Source: Lantana camara (Eukaryota > Streptophyta > Magnoliopsida > Lamiales > Verbenaceae). Taken from it: a DNA stretch of 64,000 bases. The notes beneath the pieces were generated by a model. That model worked only from the letters and a program-made list of their open reading frames with translations, searched no databases and was not told the origin of the DNA. The position numbers were made by a program, and so were the translations under genes. Where the stretch lies: contig CM074856.1 of the NCBI GenBank assembly GCA_037501455.1, forward strand, positions 21,287,001 to 21,351,000. Reading direction: 5' to 3'. This document shows positions 24,031-36,300 of this stretch, piece by piece (within the stretch, counting starts at the first letter, position 1; each line of letters starts with the position of its first letter).

Positions 24031-24484
24031 TAAGCAGTTGGTCGGTTAATTCTTATCTCGTTAAGTATATTGTCTAAAATTTTGTCTTTACTTTACGCAT
24101 ACATTTAAGTATACTTTATTTTATTTAGATTCATTTATAATTATAAATAAATCATAAATATCTAATACACACAAATTTTGCACAATGATAAATATAGTTA
24201 ATCCACAAAGATCCAAAGAAATTAAATCTTTTTAGAAAACTAAGGAACAAATAAAAACAATTAAATAGGGTTTTTTTTCTAAATATCTAACCTAACCAAT
24301 AAAAATCTACTAAGAATCAACTCAAACAAAATAATAATTACGATTAAAAGGACAAATAACTTAAATACATTTTAGAGGGCTTTTATATTAGAATATTGAA
24401 GGAAGAAAGAGACGTTCGAATTACTTGGATTCAATTCCGCTTGAAAGACGTTCAATTGGTTGTTTGAACGTTTGAAAAAAGTAA
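24031..24484. other. AT-rich spacer, no gene recognised
   Basis: AT-rich DNA between the possible LTR fragment and the hAT MITE. No element ends or coding features are seen. Confidence 0.5.
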
Positions 24485-24492
24485 CTTTAAAG

Positions 24493-24975
24493 CACTAATG
24501 CACGGACACGGCCCAATTTGGGCCCGTGCAATGTCCGACACGTGTCGGACACGGACACGGCTCGGACACACCTCCGACACGTGTCGGACACGGCTGAAGG
24601 CGTGTCCGTAAAAATAAAAAAAAGGGACACGACGTCGGACACGGTGAGGTGAAGTGTCCGACACGGCTCGGACACGGCGGGGCATATTTTATAATTATAA
24701 AAAGTTTTTTATGCATTTTTTAATATTTTTAAAATTTTTTGGGGAGAAAACTGAAATAACAAGACTTATTTGAGGTTATAATATTACATACTTTTATAAA
24801 TATTTTATTTTTCATAGATTATATTTATAAGTTTATTTATTTTTATATAAAATATTTTTATTTATATATAAAATATATTTATTTAATATAAAATATAGCC
24901 GTGTCGTGTCCTAAAATTTTTTAAAAATCCGTGTCGCCGTGTCCGTGTCGCCGTATCCGTGTCCGTGCAACATAG
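24493..24975. mobile_element. hAT-type MITE rich in ACACGTGT palindromes
   Basis: A 483-bp element between 8-bp direct repeats ctttaaag (24485-24492 and 24976-24983). The ends share TGCACGGACACGG as inverted repeats, starting with C and ending with G as in hAT elements. The interior carries many GGACACGG and CCGTGTCC units and two perfect 18-bp palindromes gtccgacacgtgtcggac near 24534 and 24577. Minus-strand open frames across it are by-products of the repeats. Confidence 0.85.
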
Positions 24976-25201
24976 CTTTAAAGTAAGGTTCTTGAAATCT
25001 TTTCGCTGTTTTTAGAATAAAAATTGCAAGTAAACAGTTTTCTTGTTAGGAAAAATTTTAAATTTCTGTTGCGTTTCATCCGTGCTTTCTAACAGCTATA
25101 TCTCTTGCAATCGCCTTAGAAGTCCTGGTCTTACTGCATCTCTTTATTTTCTATTCTTTCACGGTTTTGTTCGATTTTTCTTAAACATCATGCTGACAAG
25201 C

Positions 25202-28200
25202 TGTAACATCCCAGCCGACCAGACTCTCAGGTAACCTATTTAATTATTTATTTAAGTGATTACGTGATATTTACTTGCTAACGTGGATTCAATTGTTTGA
25301 ACGTTTAACTTTCTTGTTTGATAAGTTGCTCGTTTTGGATCCGTATTTAATTCTAATTTCTGTGAATTCGTGATATGTGTTAATTATATGCTTTATGGAC
25401 TCGATCATGTGCTCGTTTTATGTTTTGGTATTTGTTTTGCTTACCTTTTTGGGTTCGTTTTGGAGACGGGACCTAAAGGAGGCTAAAGAGCATTTAGCGC
25501 ACCTTGGGTTCCAGGACGCGTATCTTGAGCTCGGGAATTCGGATTCGAATTCCGTCACCTCCGTTGAACTCGTTTCGATGATTCGGGTTCAATGGGACAA
25601 GCCTCATATTTTTCTAAGTTCATTAAGACCCTCGAATTTCAACCGAACAAGCCCCTTACGCCTAAGAACTATCTTTTGACCTAATTTTGTTTTGTGGACC
25701 CCACTTAAACCCCAACCAACCCTTAACCATGAGTTATGCCTTGAGTTAGCACCCTATTTCAGCCCCTTAACCCCAAGATACCAATCCATTTCTCCTCTCT
25801 CCCACAAGATATCGGTCAACTCAAGCAAAGGAAGGAGGAGAAGAACCCTTTTGGCCATTTTGTGATTTTTGAGCTCAAATCACCACTTTAGCTTCTCAAA
25901 TTCGAAAGGTAAGTTTATGGTTGTAATCTACACTCTCTCTTCTCTCTTTTAGGTGATCTAGAGCTAATTTCCTTGGTGGATTCATGATATATGGCAACCA
26001 TGTGAATAGTAGTAGTTGGGGGAAATTGTTGATTCTTGCTTCCATTCTTGTTCCCTTGATTCTTGGTGATGATATATGACTTCTATGACTTGATTCTTGG
26101 CATTTATTATATTTTCTTACATGGTAGTTGGAGTATGAGTGATTGGCCATTAATTAGCTCTTGGGATTGGATGATATATTTCCTCTCATTCTTGCCTTGT
26201 TTGCTTGCATATTTGGTGGTTGAACTTGTTCCTTCTTTTATGGCATGAATATATGATGGATTGGTGTTATTTTCATGTATCTTGCTTGTAATTTGGATGG
26301 CATAAGAGTCTCCTAAGAGCCAAGGACCGAAATCCCCTGTTTTGCCATTTAAAACCGTTGCTGCTGCGTTATTTTTTTTTCTGCGCCGAATGCATGACAC
26401 GGCCGTGTCATGCTGCAAAGGAAAATGGACACGGCCATGTTGAGCTCTCGGAATTGTTTTTTTGAATTTAATTCGTCTGACACGGCCGTGTCCATCCCCT
26501 TTGCATTTTTGACACGGCCGTGTCCAATAGGGTGGCATCCGGGGAGATTTCTTTCACCTTTTCGTTGCTTCTTGTTGATCTTTCTTGCCTCGTTTATGAT
26601 GTGTATGCATGATTAACTTGTCATATTATGTGTTAAGCCTTATGTTATGAATTTATGACTTGATTTACGTCCTCGTTTATGATATATGTTCTTATGTGCA
26701 TTGTTTGCTCGTAAATAGCTTAAATATGGATTCATTTCATATCATTTGCATCATAAGCATACATATGCATGTACCGAGCGTCAATGTGGTTCATATTGAG
26801 TCTAAGAGTGTTCCTTGTTGTTTGTCTTGTTCAGAGGATCTTCCTGTTGAGGACGAGCTTACTCCTTAGGTGTCCGGTTTCCCCTTTTGTCTCCACTACG
26901 CACGTTGACAAGGTGAGGTTTTTGTTCTTTTAGCTATTCGACCTATAACCCTATTTGATTTGAAGCCTCACATGCGAATACGTATAATATATGGTAAATA
27001 TGTGTATGATACATATGTTGCGGGATTTTCCCATTTGTTATAAGAGTTTGAAAAACGCTTTGTATAAGTATAAAGCTATTTTGCCTTTGTTTGCAAAAGT
27101 TTAGCTTTGTGCAAGTGTGTGTGTGTAAGCGAGATGTGGCTTTGAAAGATAAGCTTTGAGTTATTTATGTATGATTTCGTGATCTGTTTGGGCCCCGAAG
27201 TGTGGTATGGTAATCTCGGGGACGGCCGAGGGGTCGCCGAGCTCTTCCATCAACACCTCCATTTGAGAGTCTCACCCAATCTTGGAAGGTTGAGGAAGGG
27301 TGTTTCTCTTGAGCCGACGGAGGCAACCGTCGAAGGTTTCAAGGTAGTAATTAAACCTTGTCTCGTCTGTGTATGTGGATAGTTAGGGTCGATCAACCCT
27401 TCTATCAACCGGTGTTGGGGATGGATTCTGATTTGTTTTGCTTTGTTTTGTTCTTCGTATATGGAAGTTGGGATGTATGACTCGTACTCGCCGAGTTGGT
27501 TTAGTTTTGCGTGATCTATGGAACGAGAGTGGATTCCTAAATACCTAAAACTTGAAATTTGGCATTTGCCCCTTTTTGCCTTTCTTTACCGTTATGTATA
27601 CCTATATCACGGGAATTGCTTTGGCTTGCAAAAACCACTCTCGGTTCAAGGATCCTTTCGTTTTGACTAATTGCTCTGCTCTATATGTATATTGGGTGCG
27701 TGAGTTAACCCCCTCACTAGTCACTAGGACTAACCCTCGTTGTTGTTTTCCCCTTTTCCCTTTTCTTTTGAGTTTGCAGGTTCTTCCGAGTCAAGCTAGG
27801 CGGCAAGTGTCTTTTGGGTTACTTGTGGTATAGCTTGAGTCCGCATGCATCGTAGTGGATTTCCTTTCCTTTGCTTTTGTATTTCCGGATTATGTATACT
27901 GATCACTTATGATATTTTGGTCGTGATGACATTGTATATTTTGTATATGATCTAGCATGGTAGCTTGAATACTTGACCCTCCCCATTTTGGATATGTATA
28001 TATGTGATGATCTTGGGATTTTTGTATGTTGATGGATTGCTTCCGCTACTCTGATTTTCAATTGCGCAGTTTTTTGAGGGTCTAGGCCGCCTAGCGAAGG
28101 TGTGTGTTTTGTGTGTCTCCCGTTCGCTATGGTTTGATACAGGTGCGAACTCCCTATTTCGTTACTCGTGTTAGACCTTAGTGCGGGGGATGTGGCACCC

Positions 28201-28220
28201 TTCGCTCCGGGGGTGTTACA
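25202..28220 (+). mobile_element. Ty3/Gypsy-type solo LTR, copy 3
   Basis: Starts TGTAACATCCC at 25202 and ends GGGTGTTACA at 28220 with target duplication caagc (25197-25201 and 28221-28225). The length is 3019 bp. The order of landmarks matches copies 1 and 2: a cctcgtttcgatgattcggg-type block, a GACACGG palindrome cluster, a cccctcact block near the 3' part, and a final gcgggggatgtgg. It is more diverged from them than they are from each other. No coding region. Confidence 0.88.
26393..26520. repeat. palindrome cluster GACACGGCCGTGTC in solo LTR copy 3
   Basis: Four copies of GACACGGCCGTGTC or a one-base variant occur at about 26396, 26428, 26479 and 26510. The first sits in a perfect 22-bp palindrome (26392-26413). 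It corresponds in position to the clusters in copies 1 and 2. Confidence 0.8.
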
Positions 28221-28225
28221 CAAGC

Positions 28226-29035
28226 CTCCATCATTAACACCACACCCCAGGGCCAAAAGTACAGCGTTGTTCACTCTCGCATTGAAAGGCGGAAAAGTAC
28301 AAACACATATATTCTTTAGAAAAGGTTAACGTATATTTTGTAAATGCAGGTTGTTATGAATGAAATTATATACATTGGTGAATTATGGATTTGAGATTAT
28401 AGAAATTAAGTTTGTAATATTTAGGGAGTTGGAATAATTTTCATGTATACATATTCATCTAGGAATTGACGACTTTTTTAATATAAAATTGTTGGAGATT
28501 TTGATGAATTTTTTATTAAAGAATTCATTTTTTGATTCGATGTCCAATATTTTGTTGTTTAGATTGAAAATATTAAAGTGTAATTCCCTAGCATATCATA
28601 AATATTGGAAAGAAAAAATAACAAAAAGTAACATTAGTTTAAAGATATCTAAAATAATAATACTATATAATTAGAAACGATATAAATTTAAAGATATAAA
28701 TAAGTGTCCCAAGATTAATTATTTATTAATTCTCAAATTTTGTATAAAGGACTTTTTTTTTTTTGGTTACAATAAAGGACATTTATTTGTATCTTATCAA
28801 TGGACTAAAATGATAAATATAAATATCTTAATAAAATAAGTTATTGAGAGATCTTATCAAAACTTTAATGAGACACTAATATATTGAGATTTATATTAAG
28901 TATCTCAAAAACTAAAAATATTTGAATATGTATCATATAAGTACTTTCTTTTGTCCTACCGAGTACCGACTAACTTCTGTCGTTGTGATGTATGAATATG
29001 TTTAAGTGTGTAATGTATATAATAAATAAATATTG
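28226..29035. other. AT-rich intergenic DNA
   Basis: AT-rich spacer. One 61-codon frame at 28489-28674 is typical of random AT-rich sequence. Nothing else is recognised. Confidence 0.5.
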
Positions 29036-29105
29036 TTAGCATATGTAAAAGTATAAAGGAATGTGTGGAGAAACATACCAGTGCATGTATTTGTGTAATA
29101 AATCG

Positions 29106-29214
29106 TTAGTTATACAATATTATCTTTTTGGGAGCTAATCTCCACCATAATTTTTAATCACAACTAAAAAGTATGGTGAAGATTAACTCCCAAAATATGA
29201 TATTGCATAACTAA
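29106..29214. mobile_element. 109-bp hairpin MITE
   Basis: Two arms of about 48 bp are inverted repeats, from TTAGTTATACAATATTATC at the left to GATATTGCATAACTAA at the right, with the central gggag-taatct-caccata block on each arm. A foldback structure is expected. No convincing target duplication. Confidence 0.6.
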
Positions 29215-29360
29215 TGCTTTCTAAAAGGATTAGTCGATTAAGTTTACTTTATCACTGAACCTATTATTCGAAAATGACCATCATAAGAAGGAGGAACCTA
29301 TTCCAATGGAGAATAAATTTGTTGGCATGTATAAAAATATAGAAAAATGTGTGTAGAATA

Positions 29361-30043
29361 TGGGTGTACATAAACCAGTACAATCCGCTAAATCCGTTTG
29401 AACCGCATCAAACGGCCTGAAAATCGCCATTTGAAATTAAAAAGAAAATAATCGTGATTGGAAAATATTACAAGCCGTTACTTTTGAGTCGGATGGTGGG
29501 TCTAATAATTCAAATCCGCCTAACCACCCGATGGCTATATATATATATATATATAGCAGATGTATTGTGTATTATGTATTTATGAGACTATAATTACAAA
29601 TAAAATATAAATATATATATATTTTTGTGTTGAATTAATATTATACAAGTTTTTTTGATAAACTATAAAATTATACTACGACTTATATTTATATAATTAT
29701 AATATTTACTTAATAATGTATATATATTTTTCTCCATTTACTTTGAAATCATTATGTATTGGTGTTGCAATAGGTTATTAAACCGAAATAAATTCTCATT
29801 TTCTTTATATCTTTTTGGTTATTGAGTCGAAATTGTGGGTGTAAAAGATTTTTATTAAAAGAATATGTATAAAATCCGTCAAACCGTCAATCCGCCCGTT
29901 ATATAATCGCACCCGCTCAACCTGAATCGTTCAGTTTGAAAAAATAATTATGTATTTATAGTTTATATTTTTGTAAACATGCATACTTCGGGTCGGGTGA
30001 CATTGTACCTACAAACCACCTATACCAGACCGCATACACCCCT
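29361..30043. mobile_element. non-autonomous hAT-like element
   Basis: Ends are TGGGTGTAC and (reverse complement) AGGGGTGTA, with near-identical 8-bp flanks gtagaata and gtagaaat. The subterminal regions carry repeated AATCCG/CCGTC-type units typical of some plant hAT MITEs. Interior AT-rich; a TA microsatellite lies at about 29535-29555. No transposase. Confidence 0.55.
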
Positions 30044-30392
30044 GTAGAAATGTACGTGTGTATACGTCTAAAAAGATTAGTCGAGTAAGTTGACTTCATA
30101 ACTCAACAAATTATTGAAGAATAACAACCATAAAATGGAGGAACCAATTCCAGTAAAGAATAAATAGCAGAGATGGATAATAACTTAATAAATTGGGTGA
30201 GTTGACTTGATCTGATTAAAAAGAATACTATATTCTTAATTCTTTTTCTGAAGTTCAAATCAGGTGAGTGAATTTAATATTGAAGTAAAAAATGGTGAGC
30301 TAATTCAAGAATCTACTCAAAGCACTTTCATCCTCTACTTCTAGTGTGTTTCCTTCTCAACTCTCGAAGAACACAGGAAGAGAGAGACAAAG

Positions 30393-33300
30393 ATGGCTTG
30401 GGCGTTTACTTTGTTCATTCTCTCCTCCGCCGTTGTCGCCGCCGCCGTCGCATCGCGTAAAAATCCAATAAATTCCGATGGCGACAATGGCAACGACGCC
30501 ATGATTCTACCTCTGTTCTACAACAACGGCGACCACCGCCGCTCCAGGGAGGACTTCTACAATCCCCGGCGGCGGCGCCACCTCCGCGGCACTCCCAACG
30601 CCCGGATGCCGCTGCATGACGATCTCCAAATTAATGGGTCTCTTTCCATTCGCTGTTAGTAGTTCAATTTTGCCTGTGTGGTTGATATTGGCTGGATCTG
30701 ATCTGATTCTGATCAAATGGGACGGTGCAGGTACTACACGACTCGTGTGGGGATCGGAACGCCGCCGCAGGAATTTGCTCTGATTGTGGATTCCGGCAGT
30801 ACTCTTACCTTTGTGCCCTGCTCCACATGTGAACAGTGCGGCATCCACCAGGTATTTGCTAATTGCTTTTGTCAATTTTAATTACAATGTTTTGACTTTT
30901 TGGAGTTTTCGATCTTGATTAATTGCATGCTCTTCTCTTATGTTATGTTCCACAATTTTAGTCAATTATGTTCATAATTTTCTATGTTTTAAATTTTGAT
31001 TTTGTATTAAACGGCTATAAATAACTTTTCAAATTTGAGGTTGTTTGAAACAAACAAATAGCTTAATTATAACCATTTAGTCAGGTGAACAGATAAATCA
31101 CTATATTTGATTCTTATTTGGGATGGTTGTGAATTAATAATAATTCTCTGTTAGAAAAAAAAAAAAAAAAAAAAAATTCCATGCTTATTTTTATCTAAAA
31201 AGAAGTTGGACATTTTAAATTTATTAAATATAAAAGGGCTAATATTCCTTTGCATCTCAATCTTTCGACATTTTTATATTTTAATATATAACTTTTGAAT
31301 TTTTACATTTTAGTACGCAATCTTTGAATTTTGTTGCATTTAAGTGTCCAATATCAGACGTGTCATTTTCTTATTGGTCGGTTGTTGAGTACACGTATCA
31401 TTTCCTTATTGGTCTGAGGCACTTAAGTGCAACAAAATTCAAAAATATGATACTAAAGTGTAAAAATTTAAAGGTTGGATACTAAACTGTAAAAATATTG
31501 AAAGGTTGCAGTGCAAAAGAAAATTTGCCCAATATAAAATACAAACACTAAATTTGTAGTAGCCAAAATCAAAATTATATATTCGACACTATGACTTAAA
31601 AAATACAATTAATTTGTAATTTAGATTTGAGTATTCAACATATTTCATGTTTAGGAGTCCGAATCGTTCTGAATAATTAAGTTGTACATTTTTAGCTACT
31701 AATAATAAATTAATAGATTAATAGCTAGTGTTTAATTGGTTTGTATTATATTAATTAAAGTTCAAGATGGTCGTCTAGGTATCAAATAATTTGCTTTCAA
31801 CGTGTCGCCTGAGGAGATCGATTGACAGGAATGTTAATTAGCATGTACCATGTTATTTGATAGGGGGAGGAAAAATGTGACATATTATATTTTGTTCTAA
31901 GATAATCTTGATTTAGAGAATAATTCAATTTTCATCCCATTACGATATGAATTACATGGTTTTCATCCCATTAAAATGTAAATTACGTTGATTCATGAAT
32001 AACAAGAAGTGTTAATTTTAAGGCATAGTTGATTTAGTCAATGATTACCGATGATTGACTCATGTAAAACAGTAAAAGACAAAAAACATTAATTAATTGA
32101 ACTTTTTTTTACAAGAAAACTTCACCTTCTAGAGGATATTTGACTAAGTTTATTCCGCTTTCAATCTAATAAAATGTTTTTAAGCTTTATAATTAATGAA
32201 TCTTATTTAAAAACAAGAAATTAAGTGTTTAGAAAATTAAAAAGAAAGTGATGAATTTATATTGGTAATGATATTTTTGTAATTAATATATTAAAAATAA
32301 GAGAGCACGCTAAGATCTTAAAAAAAAAAAAAAAAAAAATAGAGCTCTCCAATATATTTTAAAAACAATTATTATATTTATAAAAGTAAAGTGTTAGGAG
32401 TCTATAATCTCTTAAAAGAAATGGTCTTCTTTGAAAACTCCCCATGAGTTGAAAAAATTTCTCTTTGCTTCCCATTTTCAAAAAAGTTCCTCTGAATACA
32501 GATCTGAGAAAAATATACCAGATCTGGTGATTTAGTTACGTGATTATTGAATTTTTACACAACATTTCAAAAAAATGGGGAGTACACGAAACTTTTGATT
32601 TTCATCTGGGGAGTTCAGATGAACTTTTTGAAAATAAGGAGCAAAGAGGAATTTGAGTTCCCATTTGGAAATTTTTTGAAAATTTCTCATAAAAGAAATG
32701 TATCGAACACGTTGAAACTTTTTATAAGATTTTAATCTACTTTTAAGGTGTTTTAATGTTCCGTAAGCTTAAGCTACTAAATTTTGTGCTTTCCCCATTG
32801 GACATTGAGTCCGTGGGACTGTGGGAGAACTAGTCCGGCAAGTCGTTACGAGTTCAATAAGGATAGTCATAATCTTGTCACAAGTAATATTATTTTGAGA
32901 TAATTATAAATGGCTTCCTAGAATATGGCAAAAATATAAATTCCTCCTCCCATAAGGTTTGAGAAATTATAAATTTCTTTAGGTCCATTGTCTCCTCCCT
33001 TAAATTTAAAAGAATGTACAATTTTACTATTTTACCATTAATATGTTGAAACTCAGAAGCATATGTAATAAAAAGACTAAAGATAAGGAGATTAATGCAA
33101 ATATTAAAATTCTTATCGGGTTTGATATAAGTGTTTAAGTTTTATACCTACCTATCATTTTTTTTTTCCAAAGAATACTACTTAAAGATATTTTGATATT
33201 TTTATAATTATCTAATTTCATGCCTAAAATTTCTAGTAGATATTGTATGCGCATGTTTATATTGTAATGTTATTCATTGTATTTAAGGTAGATGTATTAA

Positions 33301-36300
33301 AATCGTCAACCTAGGAATATTTGTTCAAATAACTCTAACAAATATTTATGTGAGAAACTAATTCCAGACACTCCCTACCCTTTGGCACTTAGTACGCATT
33401 TTGTCTCATAACCTTTAAATCGTGCATTTTTCCCCTAACTATTGTAAGATGTAACACTTAACCCCTTTTTAACAATTTCAGAGGAATATTCATTTTAAGT
33501 TAAATTTTGACCATCGATTTCTCCTTCATCGCGGCAACCCAAGAGTCAAGACTATTACCATCTTGTTCCTCTCTCCAATACGAACAAAATCTATACCCCC
33601 ATTTGACCCTATTGGCCGTCGAAAGCATTGTATTTCGCATGCAAAGCTTCACCGGTCGTGCGACATTTTTGACCGGCAAAACCTCCTTTATTGGTCGTCA
33701 AATTTTGATTTTGAAACCACCATTATGTTCCGATTTGATAATGTAAAATTTAAACACGTTCGAAATCTGATTTGTACAAATTTGGACTATTAAATCACAC
33801 CTCCCTAAGATTCCGTTCAAAAAGGGTTAAGTGTCACATTTTACAAAGGTTAAAGGGATAATACATGAATTCAAAGGTTAGGGACAAAACGCACTAAATC
33901 TCAAAGGACGGGGAGATGTCTAAATTTAACTTTTATATGAATTTACTAATGCATTGAGAGTTGGTGTGTTTGTTAGGATTTTCTATTTTAGAGATAAAAT
34001 CTGTTATTTCAGATAAACAAAGTTTAAATAAACTTATGCAAAATATATTTGATGGTGCAAGAAATCTGGGTTTCCTAATGCAACAACACTTTAGAATTTG
34101 TATAAAAAGGGAAAGACCATCACAGGCAAGGAGGCCTCAGGATCTGGGTTTCCTTTTGAGCGTGGGTTCTTCCAGCTAGGATAACACCAAGAGTGCAAGC
34201 TACTAAGGTAGAGTTACTGTGGTGAGTGAAAAGCTTGAGAAGTTCAGTGGAAAACGCCCAGAACAGTGTGTATGGTTTTTATGCAGATGATCACTTGGGA
34301 GAGAATGCATGGCTTCTCTCCTATTTATATGTTAGGGATGGGGGTAGATGGGTAAATTGACCATGTGGTCCCAAACCTGTGTTGCCCTAACACGCGTCAG
34401 ACTTTGGTGGAGTGAGAATGACATCCCTGAAAAGGGTGACGGCGTGTCAGGTGCACGGTGCACAGTACTTTTGTGTCAGAGGTTGTTGGCGAGGGTTACG
34501 CGGGGGATGGGCCTAAGATTCTTTCTGCCGAGGTTCGGATCCAACGAAACGGGGCATGGACATGCCCGAACGTTGGTGACGCTCGAAGAACGCATAGATG
34601 GCCTCCTCGCGATATATGACCCTTGAGCGTCGAAATACCGAGCGTACTAGTGGGGCCCTCATGTGGGTGCTTCCCTGTGAAGGATAACCTTGAGGGCCTC
34701 TATCCGAGCGCCCAGCCCGTTGGTTTGGGCCCTTGGTCCGAATGGTCATCCGCTGACTGACGGATGACGTTAGCTGACAATTGAGCGGCGTGAAGGCCCA
34801 TGAGCCCACCAAGGCGAGCGTCAGGGCATTAGTCAGCGGTGTGTTGCCACGTGGACGGCTCTGATTCGAGAGTGATTTTCAGGCCTCATCATTTTGCCCC
34901 CCAAATTCTGTAGTATCGCATCGAGCGTACTGTAGAATTTATAAAGGAGGAATCCTGAATTTCAAATATCCGAGGGACGGGGCATTACCCTCGAGGAGAT
35001 TGCTGGCCTTCTGTAACGGACACAAACTGACATCGCATTAAATGCTGTCAAGTCCACATTTAATGCTGAGTGGGAACGTGGGCGCGTGGACTCCGGGAGA
35101 CGTGAGGCGGTTACCAAAAGTGGGGGGTTTCCCAGGCGGGAAATGATTGCATTTTTGAATTTTCAACCCTAATCCATGCTCCATCTCCCCTATAAATAAG
35201 GGTTTGCAGGGCCTTGGAAGCTTTTTCACGCATTCAGACTTCCTTCAAGCATATCCATAGCAAGAGTCCTTTGCTCCGGCGAATTTCTTCTTCTCCACAT
35301 CTTAGGTAAAAGATTCCTGATTCTTCTTCTTATTTTCCCCGTACTAACATTAGCTTTAGGTTGTGTGAGTAAGTCCCCTGAGTGAAGAGCCGTTGCCCAC
35401 CACCGTACTTGCTTCGGAAATATTTCCCTCTTTAAGTTCTCTGTTAGAAATCCTGTTCTCCGGAGTTGAAGATTGAATATGGCCGGAAATCAAGCAGACG
35501 ATTATGTACGGGAGATTGAGGAGATGTCGGTGGGTAGCTCCTCCCCTCACGGCGATGTTCCCGTAGCTGTTCCTTTAATTAGGGCGCACCCAGGTGAAGT
35601 TATTCCCATGGCGATATCGGTGGCTCAGGCCCCAGTTGACGCCGGGGAGGAAGAGGTGAACGCTGCCGTTCAAGGGATGAACGAGCGTGCTCCCGGTGAG
35701 CAGGAGGATCTTTTCCAGGAGATGGATAATGTGATGGAGATGCTGAGACAAGGGGAGAGAGCACTCCCTGTTTTGAACAGTGCCGTGAGACCCCAAGATC
35801 ACAGGATCACAGTTGCAATGGCGGCTCCCGAGGGTGAAGCGGGGCCATCCGGGCGTCCATTCGAGGCTGAACCTCCCAGAAGGCGTCAGAGGAGAGGCAA
35901 GGAGCCTGCCACTCGAGTAAGGCAAGACAACCGCCACCAGACGGACAGATCGCCCGACGAAATTGAGAGTATTCTGACCCTCGCGGATTTGGAGGGGTTG
36001 AGGGTGAAAGCGTACTGGGATGAAGTCGTGTTCCCCATGAGACTTCCTGAGGAAGGGGAAAGGGCCAATCGACCACCGCCCGGGATGATGACGGTCTACT
36101 GGGATGCAGTTCTTGCTGGCGGTCTGAGGTTTCCAATCGCTCACGACGCCGTCATCCTTTACCATCACCTAGGGCTTTGCCCTTCACAAATTCTGCCCAA
36201 TGGCATAGCTCTAATCAACGCATTCATCATAACGATGAGGGCTTTGGGCAAGGCACCCTCAATAATCAATTTTGACAGCTTGGTCCAAGTAGCCCGCTCG

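Larger units (their letters stand above)
29036..30165. repeat. tandem duplication upstream of the aspartic protease gene, each copy with a TE
   Basis: Unit 1 (about 29036-29321) and unit 2 (about 29322-30165) share GCAT-TATAAAAATATA, AATGTGTG-AGAA, TCTAAAA-GATTAGTCGA-TAAGTT, and GGAGGAACC-ATTCCA followed by GAATAAA. Unit 1 holds a 109-bp hairpin element and unit 2 a 683-bp hAT-like element, which explains their different lengths. Confidence 0.65.

Noticed and set aside
24452..24716. Three overlapping minus-strand ORFs rich in Arg, Val, Ser, Pro
   Set aside because: They arise from the repeated GGACACGG palindromes of the hAT MITE in three frames; no protein is indicated.
26393..26520. CRISPR-like array
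   Set aside because: The four units are short palindromes at uneven spacing inside a plant LTR; no repeat-spacer structure exists.
34348..34812. 92- and 99-codon ORFs duplicated at 45880-46344
   Set aside because: They lie in the two LTRs, are present twice only because the LTRs are, and show no domain.
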